Source: Hirudinaria manillensis (taxonomy: Eukaryota > Annelida > Clitellata > Hirudinida > Hirudinidae). From it: a stretch of DNA of 64,000 nucleotides. Numbering within the stretch: the first letter of the stretch is position 1; each line of letters begins with the position of its first letter. This document shows, piece by piece, positions 1 to 11,256 of the stretch. Under the pieces are notes generated by a model that saw nothing but the letters and a program-made list of their open reading frames with translations, searched no databases and was not told where the DNA came from. The stretch spans positions 6,814,501-6,878,500 of the forward strand of contig CM067527.1 of NCBI GenBank assembly GCA_034509925.1, read 5' to 3'. The translations under genes and the position numbers were made by a program.

Positions 1-737
1 AAAGAAATTTTGGAGGTGATTGTTGGGCCGCCATTTCTTCTCTTGGTTCATCAGATGTGGTGGTCTTAAAGGGGAAACAAAATTGCTCAGAATGTGTTTA
101 AATTATAAAAAAAATACCTCCTATGGCTATACATTAGATTTAAAATGGATAAGGTTATCTTTTAACAAAATAATGGCTCCATCCACATCACAATACCAAA
201 AAAGGTTATTTTCCAGAAGAAGAATCTATGTCTTAAAGTGGTCTGATTCGACTTCCGGCCCAAATTCCTACTGAAAATGTGTTGGGATTGCTCAATAATC
301 AAGTATATTCTAATGTTAGGCAAAAACCTAGCACTTTGAATTGCAAAAAATGTCTGAGCGAGGAGATGATAAAGTTGGACAATAAGAGGCTGAAACTCTT
401 GTTGAAATCAATGAAAGATCGAGTTCAGGAAGTATTTAAAAAAAAAGAATGACAAAACACATTGTCAGCTTTATTTATTTTAGATTTTAAACGTTTGTTT
501 TAACCGGAAAAATAAAGATTTTTGCTTTCATATTAGGTTCACCGACTTTCACTTTTTATCATATTTCCAGTTTTTTGCTTAAATTAGAAAATATCGTTGC
601 CCAAAATCACTGAAATTAATATCTCCCAGTAGCTAATGAACATCTACGTTTCATATAAATAAATGGTTTATATATGACTTTTATAAACAAAATTATGGCT
701 AAAAAACGTGGGTGTCCCAACCTTATGACACGCACTG
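1..737 (+). mobile_element. Tc1/mariner-type DNA transposon, 3' part, decayed
   Basis: The element runs in from the left edge of the window and ends in a terminal inverted repeat (TIR). Read inward, the TIR starts CAGTGCGTGTCATAAGG and abuts a TA at 738-739, the Tc1 target. Upstream on the plus strand are scattered pieces of the C-terminal half of a Tc1 transposase. A WAAISS-like stretch lies near 30-55, and the end matches the last helix of the transposase (KDRVQEVFKKK near 415-450). Reading frames shift several times, so it is a dead copy. It is related to, but clearly diverged from, the better-kept copy at 29482-31093, whose TIR begins CAGTGCGCGTCATAAAG. The left TIR lies outside the window. 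Confidence 0.85.
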
Positions 738-1007
738 TATTTAGCACCCCTATCCTTAAGCTCGTCTTGACTGTGTGCCGAACACGGGAGCGGTTTCTTC
801 CTTGAATTAATTGCCTAGTTCAGAATGGTCATCTGATATCCGGGTATTAATAAACAAATTCGTCGGAGAACTCTTGACATTCATTTCTGATTCATACTTA
901 TTCTTAGCATTTTAAAGATTTACCGAAATAATTTGAATACGTAACATTAAACTAATTGAAATGGTTACTCAAAGCAGCATTTATGAAATGCATTTTCTCC
1001 AATGCAG
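738..1007. other. Short non-coding stretch between transposon and first exon
   Basis: I see no exon 1 or exon 2 of the propeller unit that starts with exon 3 at 1008. If they exist they lie left of the window, with the Tc1 element inserted in intron 2. Alternatively the gene is 5'-truncated. Confidence 0.5.
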
Positions 1008-4000
1008 GCAATTGTTCTTTGCCGAGTGTTCTGGAACCGCTTACACAGGAAAGGTTTTTGATGTCAGCCAGAAAAAAGTCCTTCAAGCTTATAACCAGGT
1101 TCTACCCAAGTGTTTCGAAACTTGGAGGATTACCCCAGATGGTAATTGACATTATTTTATTTTAATATTAAAGTAATTAAAACTCGATCATCACCATACG
1201 AATGCCAAATGGGTTGAATCAGTACATCATCGATGACATGTATTGTTAAAGCTAAAGAATACATCATCACTGAGAAACCAAATAAAATACCCCAAAAGAC
1301 AAATATTTTGAATTAATTTGTACATTTAGAACTTCATTCTTCATCTATGAAATTTGGTTTATTTTATATTAAATCTTATAAAACAAGAGCTTTGTATTTT
1401 CATCAGCTAAACGTGCTTATGCTGTTAAAGGGAAAACAGTTTACGTGTCCATCGAAGAAGGCGAAGAATTTGTAAAATACCACGAGGCTGAAAATAAAAT
1501 TCTTGGATTTGCTGCTGGGAATAAGGAGTTATTTTATACAACTAAAAAGGGGTTAAAGATGCTTTTTCTTAGCAAATTATTGCTATTCTTGCTCGAACAG
1601 TACAAGATAATGCACTAGTCAACCTATGATTTTAAAATTGGTCAGGGTTGGGGAGATATGGCCGCTAACAGATTTTGTTTGCGTGGCTGGTGATAACTAT
1701 TTTTTTTTAATGCTTTTTCCGCAACAAAAATGGCAGCCTCTCTCATTCTTCGTGGCTACGCCCAGTGATAGAATATAATACACGAACAAAGAAGGACATC
1801 GTATAATACAATGGTTTAAAATTTAAAATATAGAAAACTGGTGAAATTGGAAGGGCCTATGAACAACAATAGATTTCTTCAAAAGCAAATCGAAATTCCA
1901 CCTACTGTGAACAAAATAGCCTTGCATCAATGTAAGAAATTTCATCATATTATGTTAGAATATATGTCAAAGAATGTTATATATTAAATGAAATTATTAT
2001 TTGCCTCGGTATCTTGAATCCCAAATTCACCAGGCAACAAGAAATATATATCTTCAAATTGGCTATACTTTATTAAAATTTGTTAGATTGTTTCGTTATA
2101 ATCAAGAGCAAATGATATAAACTTGCCAACATACGATAAGAAAATTTTGAAATATCTTGTTTGGTCAAAATTAATACTAATTTTAAATTTTAATCCTAAA
2201 ATTTCTAGATTGGACACCGGACCGCTATTTGATATTTGCAATGGAAGACGAACGTGGATTCCCATCACTTTACAAATCGGATTTCAATTTAGAAAACAAA
2301 GAAAAGCTTGTTAGCCTTCCAAAATTCGTTACATCAATGGACAAGGTCTACATAGGTTCTAATTTGAATGGAGATGCTTTGTATTGGAGCTACATTGACT
2401 CAGATAATATGGGGAGGCTTGAACTTTCCAGAAATAAATTGAATCTTACTGATATACCACAAGGCAAAGATTTTATTCATAAATTTCTTAAATTTAATTT
2501 GTTGTTTAAATGTTTGATAAATTGAGGACTTTATATCTTGTAAAACATTAAATTAAATAATACTCAAATATGTTGTAATGAATATTACGATGATTATAGC
2601 AAAAAAAGGAGTATTTGTTGGACTCGGCAGTAATGAAGATTTATATTTTTTTAATCCAAATTCAAAATCAATTGCTGTTGCTAACTTTGAGTCTAGAAAG
2701 AAAAATAAGGAACTGAAAGGAATGACACAAACAAGTGAGGAAGTGCGTTTTATGTGCCGAAACCCATGCGATAAAAAGTTTGTAAAATTGGACTTATAAT
2801 TTATTTTTTGTCTTATCTATTACTAGACTTTTATAGTCACACTTACAAATAATATTTTTTAAAAGAAATATATATTTAAATAACTTTCTAGTACATATTT
2901 TTATTTTTAATTTTTGTGTAATTATTCATGACTATCTATAATGTTTGAATTATTCAGTTTGGCTTATTTTGCCGAATGTTCTGAAAGAAAAACTGGAGTA
3001 GCCTTTGATCTCAAGCAGGATAAAATTCTGAGAAGCTACGACCTCAATCCGTCGATGTGCTATGATGCATGGGTGCTTATGCCAAATGGTATGCAAGATT
3101 TTCAATTGATAATTTGAATAAATTTATTACTGTAACAATGCTGTGCCATATTAACAACGCTGTTATTAATAAGGCTGATGCTAGTAAATATTAAGGCCAT
3201 TAATAATTCAATTGCATTTATGGTTAACTTTTTTCATTATTTTCAATATGAGATTGCATGCATTTAACTAGAATTTCACGCAAATTAGGTATATAGAAAT
3301 TATTTTTGATGCAAAGTTTCACCGAAATATTTTCTTCCTTTAGCTCGACGAGTTTATGCTGTGAAAGGTTCTACGATTTACAGAACTAATGGAATGCCCT
3401 TTGAGAAATATTACGATGTCGAAGAAAAAATTGTTAACTTTGCTGTTGGAAATAACGAATTGTTCTACTCTACTGGAGATGCCAAGTAAAATAATCAATT
3501 TTTATTTTTAAAATAAATTATCTACAACTGGTGGGTTTAGAGTTTTGCTAAATAATAATTATTATAATTATTGTTCTTCGTTATTCACTACTTCAAGTAA
3601 TTGATTAAAAACCATGATTATTATTAGTTCCTCTTAAATAGTGGCGGATAATCATTTACATTTTTGAAAGCGTTTAAAAACTTCTAATTAACATTACAAT
3701 TGAAATTCAAATTAATACCGGCCTCAAACTCTTCAGAAAAATATTCAAGTTGACGACTGGGAGCGATGCCGCTACAAAAACAGAATATGAAGTTGAAGGA
3801 AAAGTAACTGCTCTGCTAGTTTACGAATGTAAGTAGTTTTATTTATTAACCACATAGTTAATAAGTGCTCATAACATTATTGTTATGCTTTATTTTAAAC
3901 GCTAACTGAACTTATATTCAATATATCAATGATGTATTCTGTAAAAACACTTAAAAATTCCTATGAAGTATAATGATTTTGAATTTCAAGAAAATAATTT

Positions 4001-4093
4001 TTTTTATTTTATCTTGCAGATGTATTTACAACCTCTTGCTGGACTCAGATCATTAAGAACAAATATGGCGAAGAATTTCATAAACAAATGTAA
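1008..4093 (+). CDS. Secreted double beta-propeller-like protein, gene AB (5' end missing)
   Basis: Unit A exons: 1008-1141, 1407-1551, 1834-1931. Unit B exons: 2209-2463, 2600-2777, 2958-3088, 3344-3485, 3737-3828, then a tail exon 4020-4093 ending in TAA. All phases close: 416 codons after the first split codon. Unit A lacks its first two exons. The A-B junction is a phase-1 intron, joining ..NKIALHQ to YWTPDRYLIFAMED. Unit B holds YWTD-like strands (LYWSYIDSDNMGRLEL) and the family signatures RRVYAVKGS and FAVGNNELFYS. It carries a CRNPCDKK variant where other units have MHCVDVDPRNRE, and ends in a Cys-Trp tail of about 24 residues. Intron 1 of unit B appears to use a GC donor (CAAG|gcaaag). 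Function unknown; I infer an extracellular protein because sister genes carry signal peptides. Confidence 0.75.
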
Positions 4094-6189
4094 CTGATTC
4101 AAAATTAAGTCAAACATTTAAACGAATGTTGCAAATAATTCATTCAGTGGTTTAATGGTTTTAAATAAATTTTAGATTCGGAGTTACTCATTTGTTAGAG
4201 TTAAAACTTTGTACTTACAAATGTACCAGAAGCTTTTCCAACTAAGTTTTTCCCAAACAAACTTATTTATTTATTTATTTAGTTATTCATTTATTTTCGA
4301 ATCCCAAACTGAGGGACCACCAACGCGAGTTTGTTCAACGTGCAAAAAAAAAAACAAAGTCAATTGGTTAAGAAACTATTTAGATCGAGTTCGGCTATTA
4401 AAGTGCAATAAAGCGGGAGAATTCATTCCTGAATTCACAATTTCGAGGGGAGAGGAGTTGCAAGCTTTTAATATTCTATTGAAAAATAAATATTTAACAT
4501 CTTTAGTATCTGAAGTATATTTGTTATATCTAGTCCTGGAGTTATTCAAATCAAGTACCAAATGTTGCCGATGAATTATCAACGAATTTCTCTTACTATT
4601 TCAGACATGGATTAGCAGACCTTGATATATCACAGATAAGTAATCAACATACTGTTTGTTTAAATATGAATTTATTACCTCCAAATAGCAGCCCCCTGTT
4701 AAGAACATTTTCTTGTTCGGTTTTATTAATTCAAAATCAAAGTTAAATTGATAACTACCCCCTAGCGAAAGATCTGGAACAGGCAATCTAAGGCACGTCT
4801 ACCAGATTTGGTATTCATTGATTTTCATTAGCACGCAAAAGACAACAGAATATTTTCAATTTAACAAAATCTGAGAAACGGACTAAATTAGCTTAGGTTG
4901 TAAATCAGACTGTAAACTTTCTCGGTCTTGATGCTGTTGAGCTCTGCCGAATTAGCATGTTCTTTGGGCATTAATGGTAGAAGTTTGATTACTCTTCAAT
5001 GTGGCGCTAAATAAAAAAAAAGTTTGTTGGCACCGATTAATTTAAAAGTGCAACTTCAGCACGATGTCATCAAAAAGTTGTCTACATTTGGAGAATAGTG
5101 CAATGGCAATGTCCGAAAACAATTTTATATTTGTTTTATTTAACTGCATAAAACAAAGTATGCGGTAAAAAATTGAATGTCGTAGTGTTTCCGTTGATAT
5201 TATTTAATTTTACTATTAGTGTCTGCAATTGTAAATTATCTGAGTGAATTTTAACAATGGACATTATTCCGTGCTTTGTTACACAAGATGTCTGATAAAT
5301 TGAAGATTAATATACTATGGTATATTAATATATGGTATAAAATATTAAAATAAAAGATCTAAATAAACTTGAAAATCTTAATGACTTCAATAACAATCAC
5401 AATTAAAAGACAGAGTATTTGCTGCATTTGAACTAACCTTTTTTAATCCAGATACATTCGGTGAAATACCAAATTTTTAAGAGCTCTGGGCGGTTGTTCA
5501 ATTTACGGCTACCCCTATTCCATCCTCATACATCCTCAAAATTCCTCAAAAATTTAAAAAAAATAAGATTATGGCTATTAGTTGTGGATTTTCATCACAT
5601 TATAATACTCACAAAACAGTGCCATATTATAAATTTGAAGAACACGTTATTAAAATAAAGTTTCAGAATTTGAATTTTTTTCAAATTTTTCAAATGCCGC
5701 CTCGTGTCATCTGACTTAATGAGATTTTTATAAATTCTTGATTCATTTACCATATTCTCGCTAAATGTCTGTCTGCTAAGGTTGCATTTCAAACGAAGTC
5801 AGACATTTTTATTTTATGTTTCATTCCAGCCTAGTGATTGAAGAAAAATTTGAAAAAAGAAAGAAAATTGAATGTCCATTGAAATATAAAAATTATTAAA
5901 TTTAGGGAAAAATTATTTTTCGATATATAAATGTTACAGGCACTGTAATTGATAATAGTGACAATCGCTGGGGAAATGTTTACAACAAAAATTATGTGAT
6001 AATAAATATCTAACGCAGGGACTAATTAAGGGGTAAAATTAATTGAGGAAATAAAAAACTAAATGACTGCAATATATCTGACCTACTTTGGCCAACTTTA
6101 ATTGCGCCATAAAGGGTACAACAATATTTTGGAAATTCCCACATCAAGTGATTGATTGTTTATCTTCCTTTTGCGTTCCTTTGAAAGAA
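4094..6189. other. Intergenic DNA between gene AB and the TRIM gene
   Basis: AT-rich, no convincing exon. It holds a dispersed-repeat fragment near 4262-4395 (listed separately). A stretch of about 38 bp near 5770-5810 (CTGCTAAGGTTGCATTTC and on) resembles 17078-17115 upstream of gene D. Confidence 0.5.
4262..4395. repeat. Dispersed repeat fragment, matches 51125-51215
   Basis: A TTTATTTATTT tract is followed by a segment with the pattern 'CAAACTGAGGG-CCAC..TGTTCAACGTGCAAAA..CAAAGTCAATTGG'. The same order of blocks (CAAACTGAAGGCCCAC, TTCTGTGCAAAAAA, CAAAGCCAATCAGG) occurs at 51125-51215 inside an ANKIB1 intron. I infer the tail of a SINE or LINE; the family is not identified. Confidence 0.45.
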
Positions 6190-8007
6190 ATGGCTGACAA
6201 CAGGTTAGAAATGTGTCGTTTATGCACAAAAACAATGGAAGAACCGCGAATATTGCCCTGTTCTCACAGTTTCTGCTTGAAATGTTTGGAATCTTTCATT
6301 GCTTCGAACAAATCGCCGACATGTTCGATATGTCGAGTTGCATTCGAAATACCAGAAGGTGGATTGACAAATTTGAAGAAAAACGATTTCATTGAGAAAC
6401 TGAACCGACTTAAAGAGACACTTATGAACTGCGACAGCTGCGGGCAGAAACAGCCAACCAAATATTGTATCGAATGTTCCTTACATTACTGTTCAGTTTG
6501 TTTGGAGATTCATGGAAAAATACCATCATCAAGTATTCACCGGTTACAATCACCTGCTTGTGATATCAACAACTATTTTATTTGCAGCAATCATAAAGAG
6601 TTAATGACTTTATTCTGCAAAGTTTGCAAAGTTGCCTTGTGCAGCCAATGTCTGATTCAAATGCACCAAAACCATGCTTTAATGCACATGTCTGTAAAGG
6701 CCAATCTTGATCACAAAATCAAGATGGCAGATGAATGTCTTGCAAAAGTTAATTCAAATCATAAAAGTTCTCAAGAAAAGATTTGTCAAATTGAGTTGAA
6801 AGCTTCGAGTTTGAAGAAAGAAATTAAAAACAGAGGTGAAACTGTGAAGAGCATTGTTGATTCATTAATTGAAGAATTAATTAAAAATGTTGATGAGGAA
6901 TTAAAACAACATCAAAAGGAAGCAGAAGATGTTTTGAAAGAACTGGAAAATTTAGAAGTAAACTTAAAAGCACAGATTGAAACTTTGAAGGAACAGCTAA
7001 AACTTTCCGAACATGAAATAATTACTGAAATTTCAGTAATAGCCACTGATGCTGATGAATTTATCCCCAAATATTCAGGAGAGTTCAACCTATTCTTTAA
7101 TGTCGGTGATAACTTGGATGACTTGAAAAGTACTTTTGGAAATATTAGAAAAGGTTCACTTTGGCTGTTTAATCTCATATTATCTATAATATTAACTTCC
7201 AATTTCTCAATATTTCCTCAAATTTTAGAACTAAAGTTTAAAATGGTCAAGGAAGAAGTAATCACTAATCTCCATGCATTTTCATTCTATCAAGGTGATG
7301 TTATTTATCGTACCTTTCTTGATACATTGTTGGTCATTGCAAGACATTCTGAGACATTGGGAGATAGGATTTCACATTTTACATTGGACAAGATGGATAA
7401 ACTCTATGATATTGTTGCATTTGAGAACATGTGTTATGTTGCTGCCATATGCAAAAGTAATTATTACTATGTTTTAAAGTTTCCAGTTGAATTTTCTGAG
7501 TGCCAGCCATTGGAAATCTATAAGCATTCAATACCAGGTGATGGAAATATGATCAGATTGATAAAATCAACAGATGGCAATATCTTGTTTGCTTTGAGTA
7601 GGAAAATAATTCTTTTGACAACAAATGGTGAAGTAATGAAAACAATTAAATTATCTTTTGACATTTTTGATGCGATTTCATTGGGCAGGAAATGTTACAT
7701 TGTAAGTCGTTCATTTGATGTGTGTGCAGTTGATGAAAATGGGAGTATACTTTATATATACACTTGTTTTGGACAACATCAGCATTTGGGAGAAATATTA
7801 TATTTGGCAAAGGATAAGTATGACAATGTTTTTATCTCTGATTATCACAGTAAGCAAATCTCAGTTTTGGATCTCTGTCTAAAATTGAAATCAACTTTTA
7901 GTCTGAAGGAAGGTGTTCATGGTCTTGAATATGATGAAGTAAATGATATTTTGTTGGGTATAACTAGCAATGATAGATTGTTATATTACAAATGTCAGTA
8001 TGATTGA
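6190..8007 (+). CDS. TRIM-type RING / B-box / coiled-coil protein with beta-propeller-like C-terminus
   Basis: Probable E3 ubiquitin ligase of the RBCC class. ATG at 6190 starts MADNRLEMCRLC; upstream in-frame sequence has no better ATG. A C3HC4 RING spans about residues 8-52 (CRLC, PCSHSFC, CSIC). A first B-box follows (CDSCG, CSVC), then a second (CSNHKELMTLFC, HQNHALMH), a coiled coil at about residues 175-290, and a C-terminal region with beta-repeat character of the TRIM-NHL/TRIM56 kind, although I see no canonical NHL motif. A 75-nt segment, 7154-7228, has perfect intron edges (AAAG|gttcac ... attttag|AACT). It is also open in frame and encodes a hydrophobic stretch. The protein is about 580 aa if the segment is spliced, 605 if retained. 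I favour splicing, because the segment interrupts the propeller-like region. The gene sits alone inside the secreted-protein array on the same strand. Confidence 0.85.
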   Translation: MADNRLEMCRLCTKTMEEPRILPCSHSFCLKCLESFIASNKSPTCSICRVAFEIPEGGLTNLKKNDFIEKLNRLKETLMNCDSCGQKQPTKYCIECSLHYCSVCLEIHGKIPSSSIHRLQSPACDINNYFICSNHKELMTLFCKVCKVALCSQCLIQMHQNHALMHMSVKANLDHKIKMADECLAKVNSNHKSSQEKICQIELKASSLKKEIKNRGETVKSIVDSLIEELIKNVDEELKQHQKEAEDVLKELENLEVNLKAQIETLKEQLKLSEHEIITEISVIATDADEFIPKYSGEFNLFFNVGDNLDDLKSTFGNIRKGSLWLFNLILSIILTSNFSIFPQILELKFKMVKEEVITNLHAFSFYQGDVIYRTFLDTLLVIARHSETLGDRISHFTLDKMDKLYDIVAFENMCYVAAICKSNYYYVLKFPVEFSECQPLEIYKHSIPGDGNMIRLIKSTDGNILFALSRKIILLTTNGEVMKTIKLSFDIFDAISLGRKCYIVSRSFDVCAVDENGSILYIYTCFGQHQHLGEILYLAKDKYDNVFISDYHSKQISVLDLCLKLKSTFSLKEGVHGLEYDEVNDILLGITSNDRLLYYKCQYD

Positions 8008-9140
8008 AAATATTATTTGTAGTAAGACAGTGAATTCGTTTCCTTTATTTTAATTACATTTTCGTGATTGGCAAAGATCTTTCATTTGTATGTCATTAAA
8101 CTGAGAACAGCAGAAGCTATGAGATATGAAATATATAATATACTGAGAGAAGGTGAAATGTATCAAACTATTCTTTTTTGATAAATTATCAACAACTTCT
8201 GGAGCCACCTGAATCAACATCCGAGGAGTATTATTTTAATTTGTCATTGCATTGAATTACAACGTAACATTTACTTTATTTTACTAATTGTCTGCAATCT
8301 TTTCTAGAGAATCTTATTTCTGACCAATTGAAAGAAATTTGGAAACTTCTATTTCAATTGTGCATTGACTTCTGATATTCAAGTTTTCCAATTATGTCGA
8401 CAGCTGTTGATTCGTCATTTCAGTGACCTACCTTCATATTGCCTCTGCGTTGTGTGTTGTTAGTAAATGTCGACTCAGTATTCTTCGTCAAAAATATATA
8501 ACACTTAAAATTCCTTTAAATTATACCAGTACAGAGCAAACTTTTTATTCAATTTTGAGCCGAAAATGATGGTGATTATGATGACCTTAGCTTGAGAAAA
8601 ATGGCACATGCATGCATTACTATTGCGCAATAATATGCATCAAAACACTGGAAATTCCTTTAGACTAACCCGTGGCAGATGTTAAATTATTTTGGTTCCC
8701 ATGTGAAGTAAAACGTCCAATGTTGACGAAACTTTAAAAGGAAGAGTAGGTAATTGGTAATGTTTCGCATGTGCCATTAAATTGATTGAAGAGATCTGAA
8801 GTGAGTTAATTTTTACATTATTTGAAAAATTATAAATGTTTTGCATAAATATGATAGAGTTGGTCAAAATTTACATATTTAATTCCTTCAATTATTGTTA
8901 CATGTGCATAATTGTTTTTAGAATCTAATCGTGTTTGCAGTGTTTCTTTCGGGTGTATTCCCATGGGGTCGAAATAAAATTCAGGCAGGAATAAATTTAA
9001 AGTATATCGTTCATTAAATTTAGAGTTCATAATACTTTGAAAAAATTAGAATGTTACCAGAAACATTGACTTGTTTGAACATAAGCGCCGTAAAGATACG
9101 TATTCTTTGAGAAAATCTCGGCAAATAAAATTTCTTTTTG

Positions 9141-9445
9141 GAATTTATTTTCGGCGGTGAAGTCGGCAAACCTTTGGCAAACTGTTTGAACGCCTACCCA
9201 GCTAACACATCCCGGATGGGTTCGTTCAGGACACGCGCGGGCATATGCGCGGGTACCGCATAGGTTTTGTTCCCGGGGGGCGCATAGGACCCGTGCGGAA
9301 CGTCCGACTATTAGTCTCGGGTTGCCCGCTTTATTCCAGTACCATTAATCGGGGATCGACCAATAATGATCATAGAAATGACATGGATGCAATAAAAAAT
9401 TTGTATCTTTAATGGAAAATTTAGAATAAGCAGCTGACGCTGAAA
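9141..9445. repeat. Diverged dispersed repeat, copy 1 (interrupted)
   Basis: The left part (GGTGAAGTCGGCAAAC) and right part (AATGATCATAGAAATGACAT, ATCTTTAATGGAAAATTTAG, CGCTGAAAGCC) line up in the same order with 10518-10705. The GC-rich block at about 9190-9360 splits this copy. Probably a fragment of an old transposon; no coding remnant recognised. Confidence 0.5.
9190..9360. repeat. GC-rich insert within an older repeat
   Basis: In otherwise AT-rich DNA this block is strongly GC-rich and contains near-palindromic pieces (GCGCGGGCATATGCGCGGG, TTCCCGGGGGGCGC). It is absent from the related copy at 10518-10705, so it behaves as an insertion. Exact edges and family are unknown. Confidence 0.4.
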
Positions 9446-10517
9446 GCCTATCCGCCGAAAAACGAAAACGAAAGAGTGAAATTATGGAATTGAAGATATT
9501 CGACTTCAGGAAAATATTCCTCGCAAATGGATAGACACAAATGCTGAACGTGAATAACCTCTTAAACTATTTGTTCCATCCACGTATTCCAAGTTCTAAT
9601 CCGAATTTTTCTGGATTCCAGCATCCATCTTGGACCTTAAACCACGATGTTTCACACGATTATACTTTCATTAAAATAACCTCAGTAACTGTTATGGTTA
9701 AAGTAATAATATTGTAGGAATTTATTATTGCTAAAAGTTTATTACGGCAATATTCAGAATTTTTTTGAGAATAGTGCAACAACGTGTTCTTAATAAACTA
9801 GCGAAGTATCTCCGATTCCCAATCCAGTGCCTTGTTATATATCAAATAATAAGGATTTAACAGTAAAGTTTTCAAGAAGATTAATAAAAAAATTGCAAAC
9901 AATTAAATTTCACTGCTTAATACACGATGTTCGTAACTCGCAGCTCTTAAAATGTCTTGTGAGAAAGGGTCTTAAGGGTTTTCTTGAGCACTTTTATCTA
10001 ATAATATTTTATGTTAGAAATAATTTTATACTCATCAGTATAAAAAAAAAACTTACAGATCTCTCGAGCTGTGCGATGAACTTGACCACGTCTCGCATAA
10101 GTTCATGAATCATTAATCCTATCAGCAAGTCCTCTAGCCCCAGCCACCCGGACATGGGTTTTTACCAGAATCAGTAAATTTAGCTGATTTTATCGAACGC
10201 AGATTAGTATGTATTTTCAAAAGTTTTATTCATTTGACTTTTATTTTATCCAAATTTATGACACTTTTAATATTTTTTTGCCGATTTAAGAGCCTGCTGG
10301 CGAAGACTATTTGAAAAATTTTGAAGATTTGGTGTTTGATATTGCAAATCGGATCAAACATTCAAATTTAATTTTGAAATAAAAGTTGAACACAAAATCA
10401 GATTTCAAGTAGGATTTCCCTTATCTTTTAGTGCACCTGAAATTGCATTTCGACATCCGTGATTTGGTTTTGAATTAACTTTTGTTTTTATGGAGTTGGT
10501 TTTGCAGCAATAACGTG

Positions 10518-10705
10518 ATGAAAAATAACTGACGACGGTGAGGTTGGCAAACTTTTTTAATATCTTCGGAACGGAAAGAGCTAGAACCAAAATTCTTTTT
10601 TTAATGATAGATAATGATCACGGAAATTATATGGATATAATCAAGAAATGTATCTTCAACGGGAAATTTAGTACAGGTGGCCGATGCTCAAAGCCGATTT
10701 TCCTG
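10518..10705. repeat. Diverged dispersed repeat, copy 2
   Basis: Matches the two outer parts of 9141-9445 (GGTGAGGTTGGCAAAC, AATGATCACGGAAATTATAT, GGGAAATTTAG, GCTCAAAGCC) without the GC-rich insert. Confidence 0.45.
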
Positions 10706-11256
10706 TTGATCTCCATCCTTCCATCACCAACGCTGAAGTGCAACTTAGATTTAACATTGACCTGAAAGACATTTCTCTTCAAGCAAAGCTATCTTCTGCA
10801 ATAAAGAGGCCTTAACACTGCTTGGTGGCTGTTAATTGAACGACATTTGATTTTAATGTCATTATTGTTACAAAAGATAATTATTAATATCATTATTGTT
10901 ACTAAAGAGATAATTTATTGGTTAACCATAGATGGCTCTCCATCTATTCACAAATTCATTATTCGTCCCTTGTTTTCTATTTTTTTCCTTCACGTTTTGG
11001 AAAATAAAGATATTATAAAAACATGAAAAATGCAGTAATAAAGTTCAAATAAAAGATTGGAATTAAGGAAAAAATTGTCATGTTTTTCTGGGTAAAAAGA
11101 TTTTGTGTTCTGACCTTGTTCATTCTCGACAGAAATTGGACCCGTTTTGGTACAAGTAATAGTAACACTATTAAATAGGTGCGTTCTTATAGATGAGGCA
11201 CTTGAGGTTTTGCTTTCTTACGTACGTTGCACGATACGCGCCTGTGCAATGCATAT

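Larger units (their letters stand above)
8008..11256. other. Intergenic DNA with old repeat fragments
   Basis: No supported gene. Contains a diverged repeat pair (9141-9445 and 10518-10705) and a sharply GC-rich insert at about 9190-9360, both listed separately. Confidence 0.5.

Noticed and set aside
6088-6189. N-terminal extension of the TRIM frame
   Set aside because: It starts with TTG, not ATG; the ATG at 6190 sits just before the RING, as usual for TRIM proteins.
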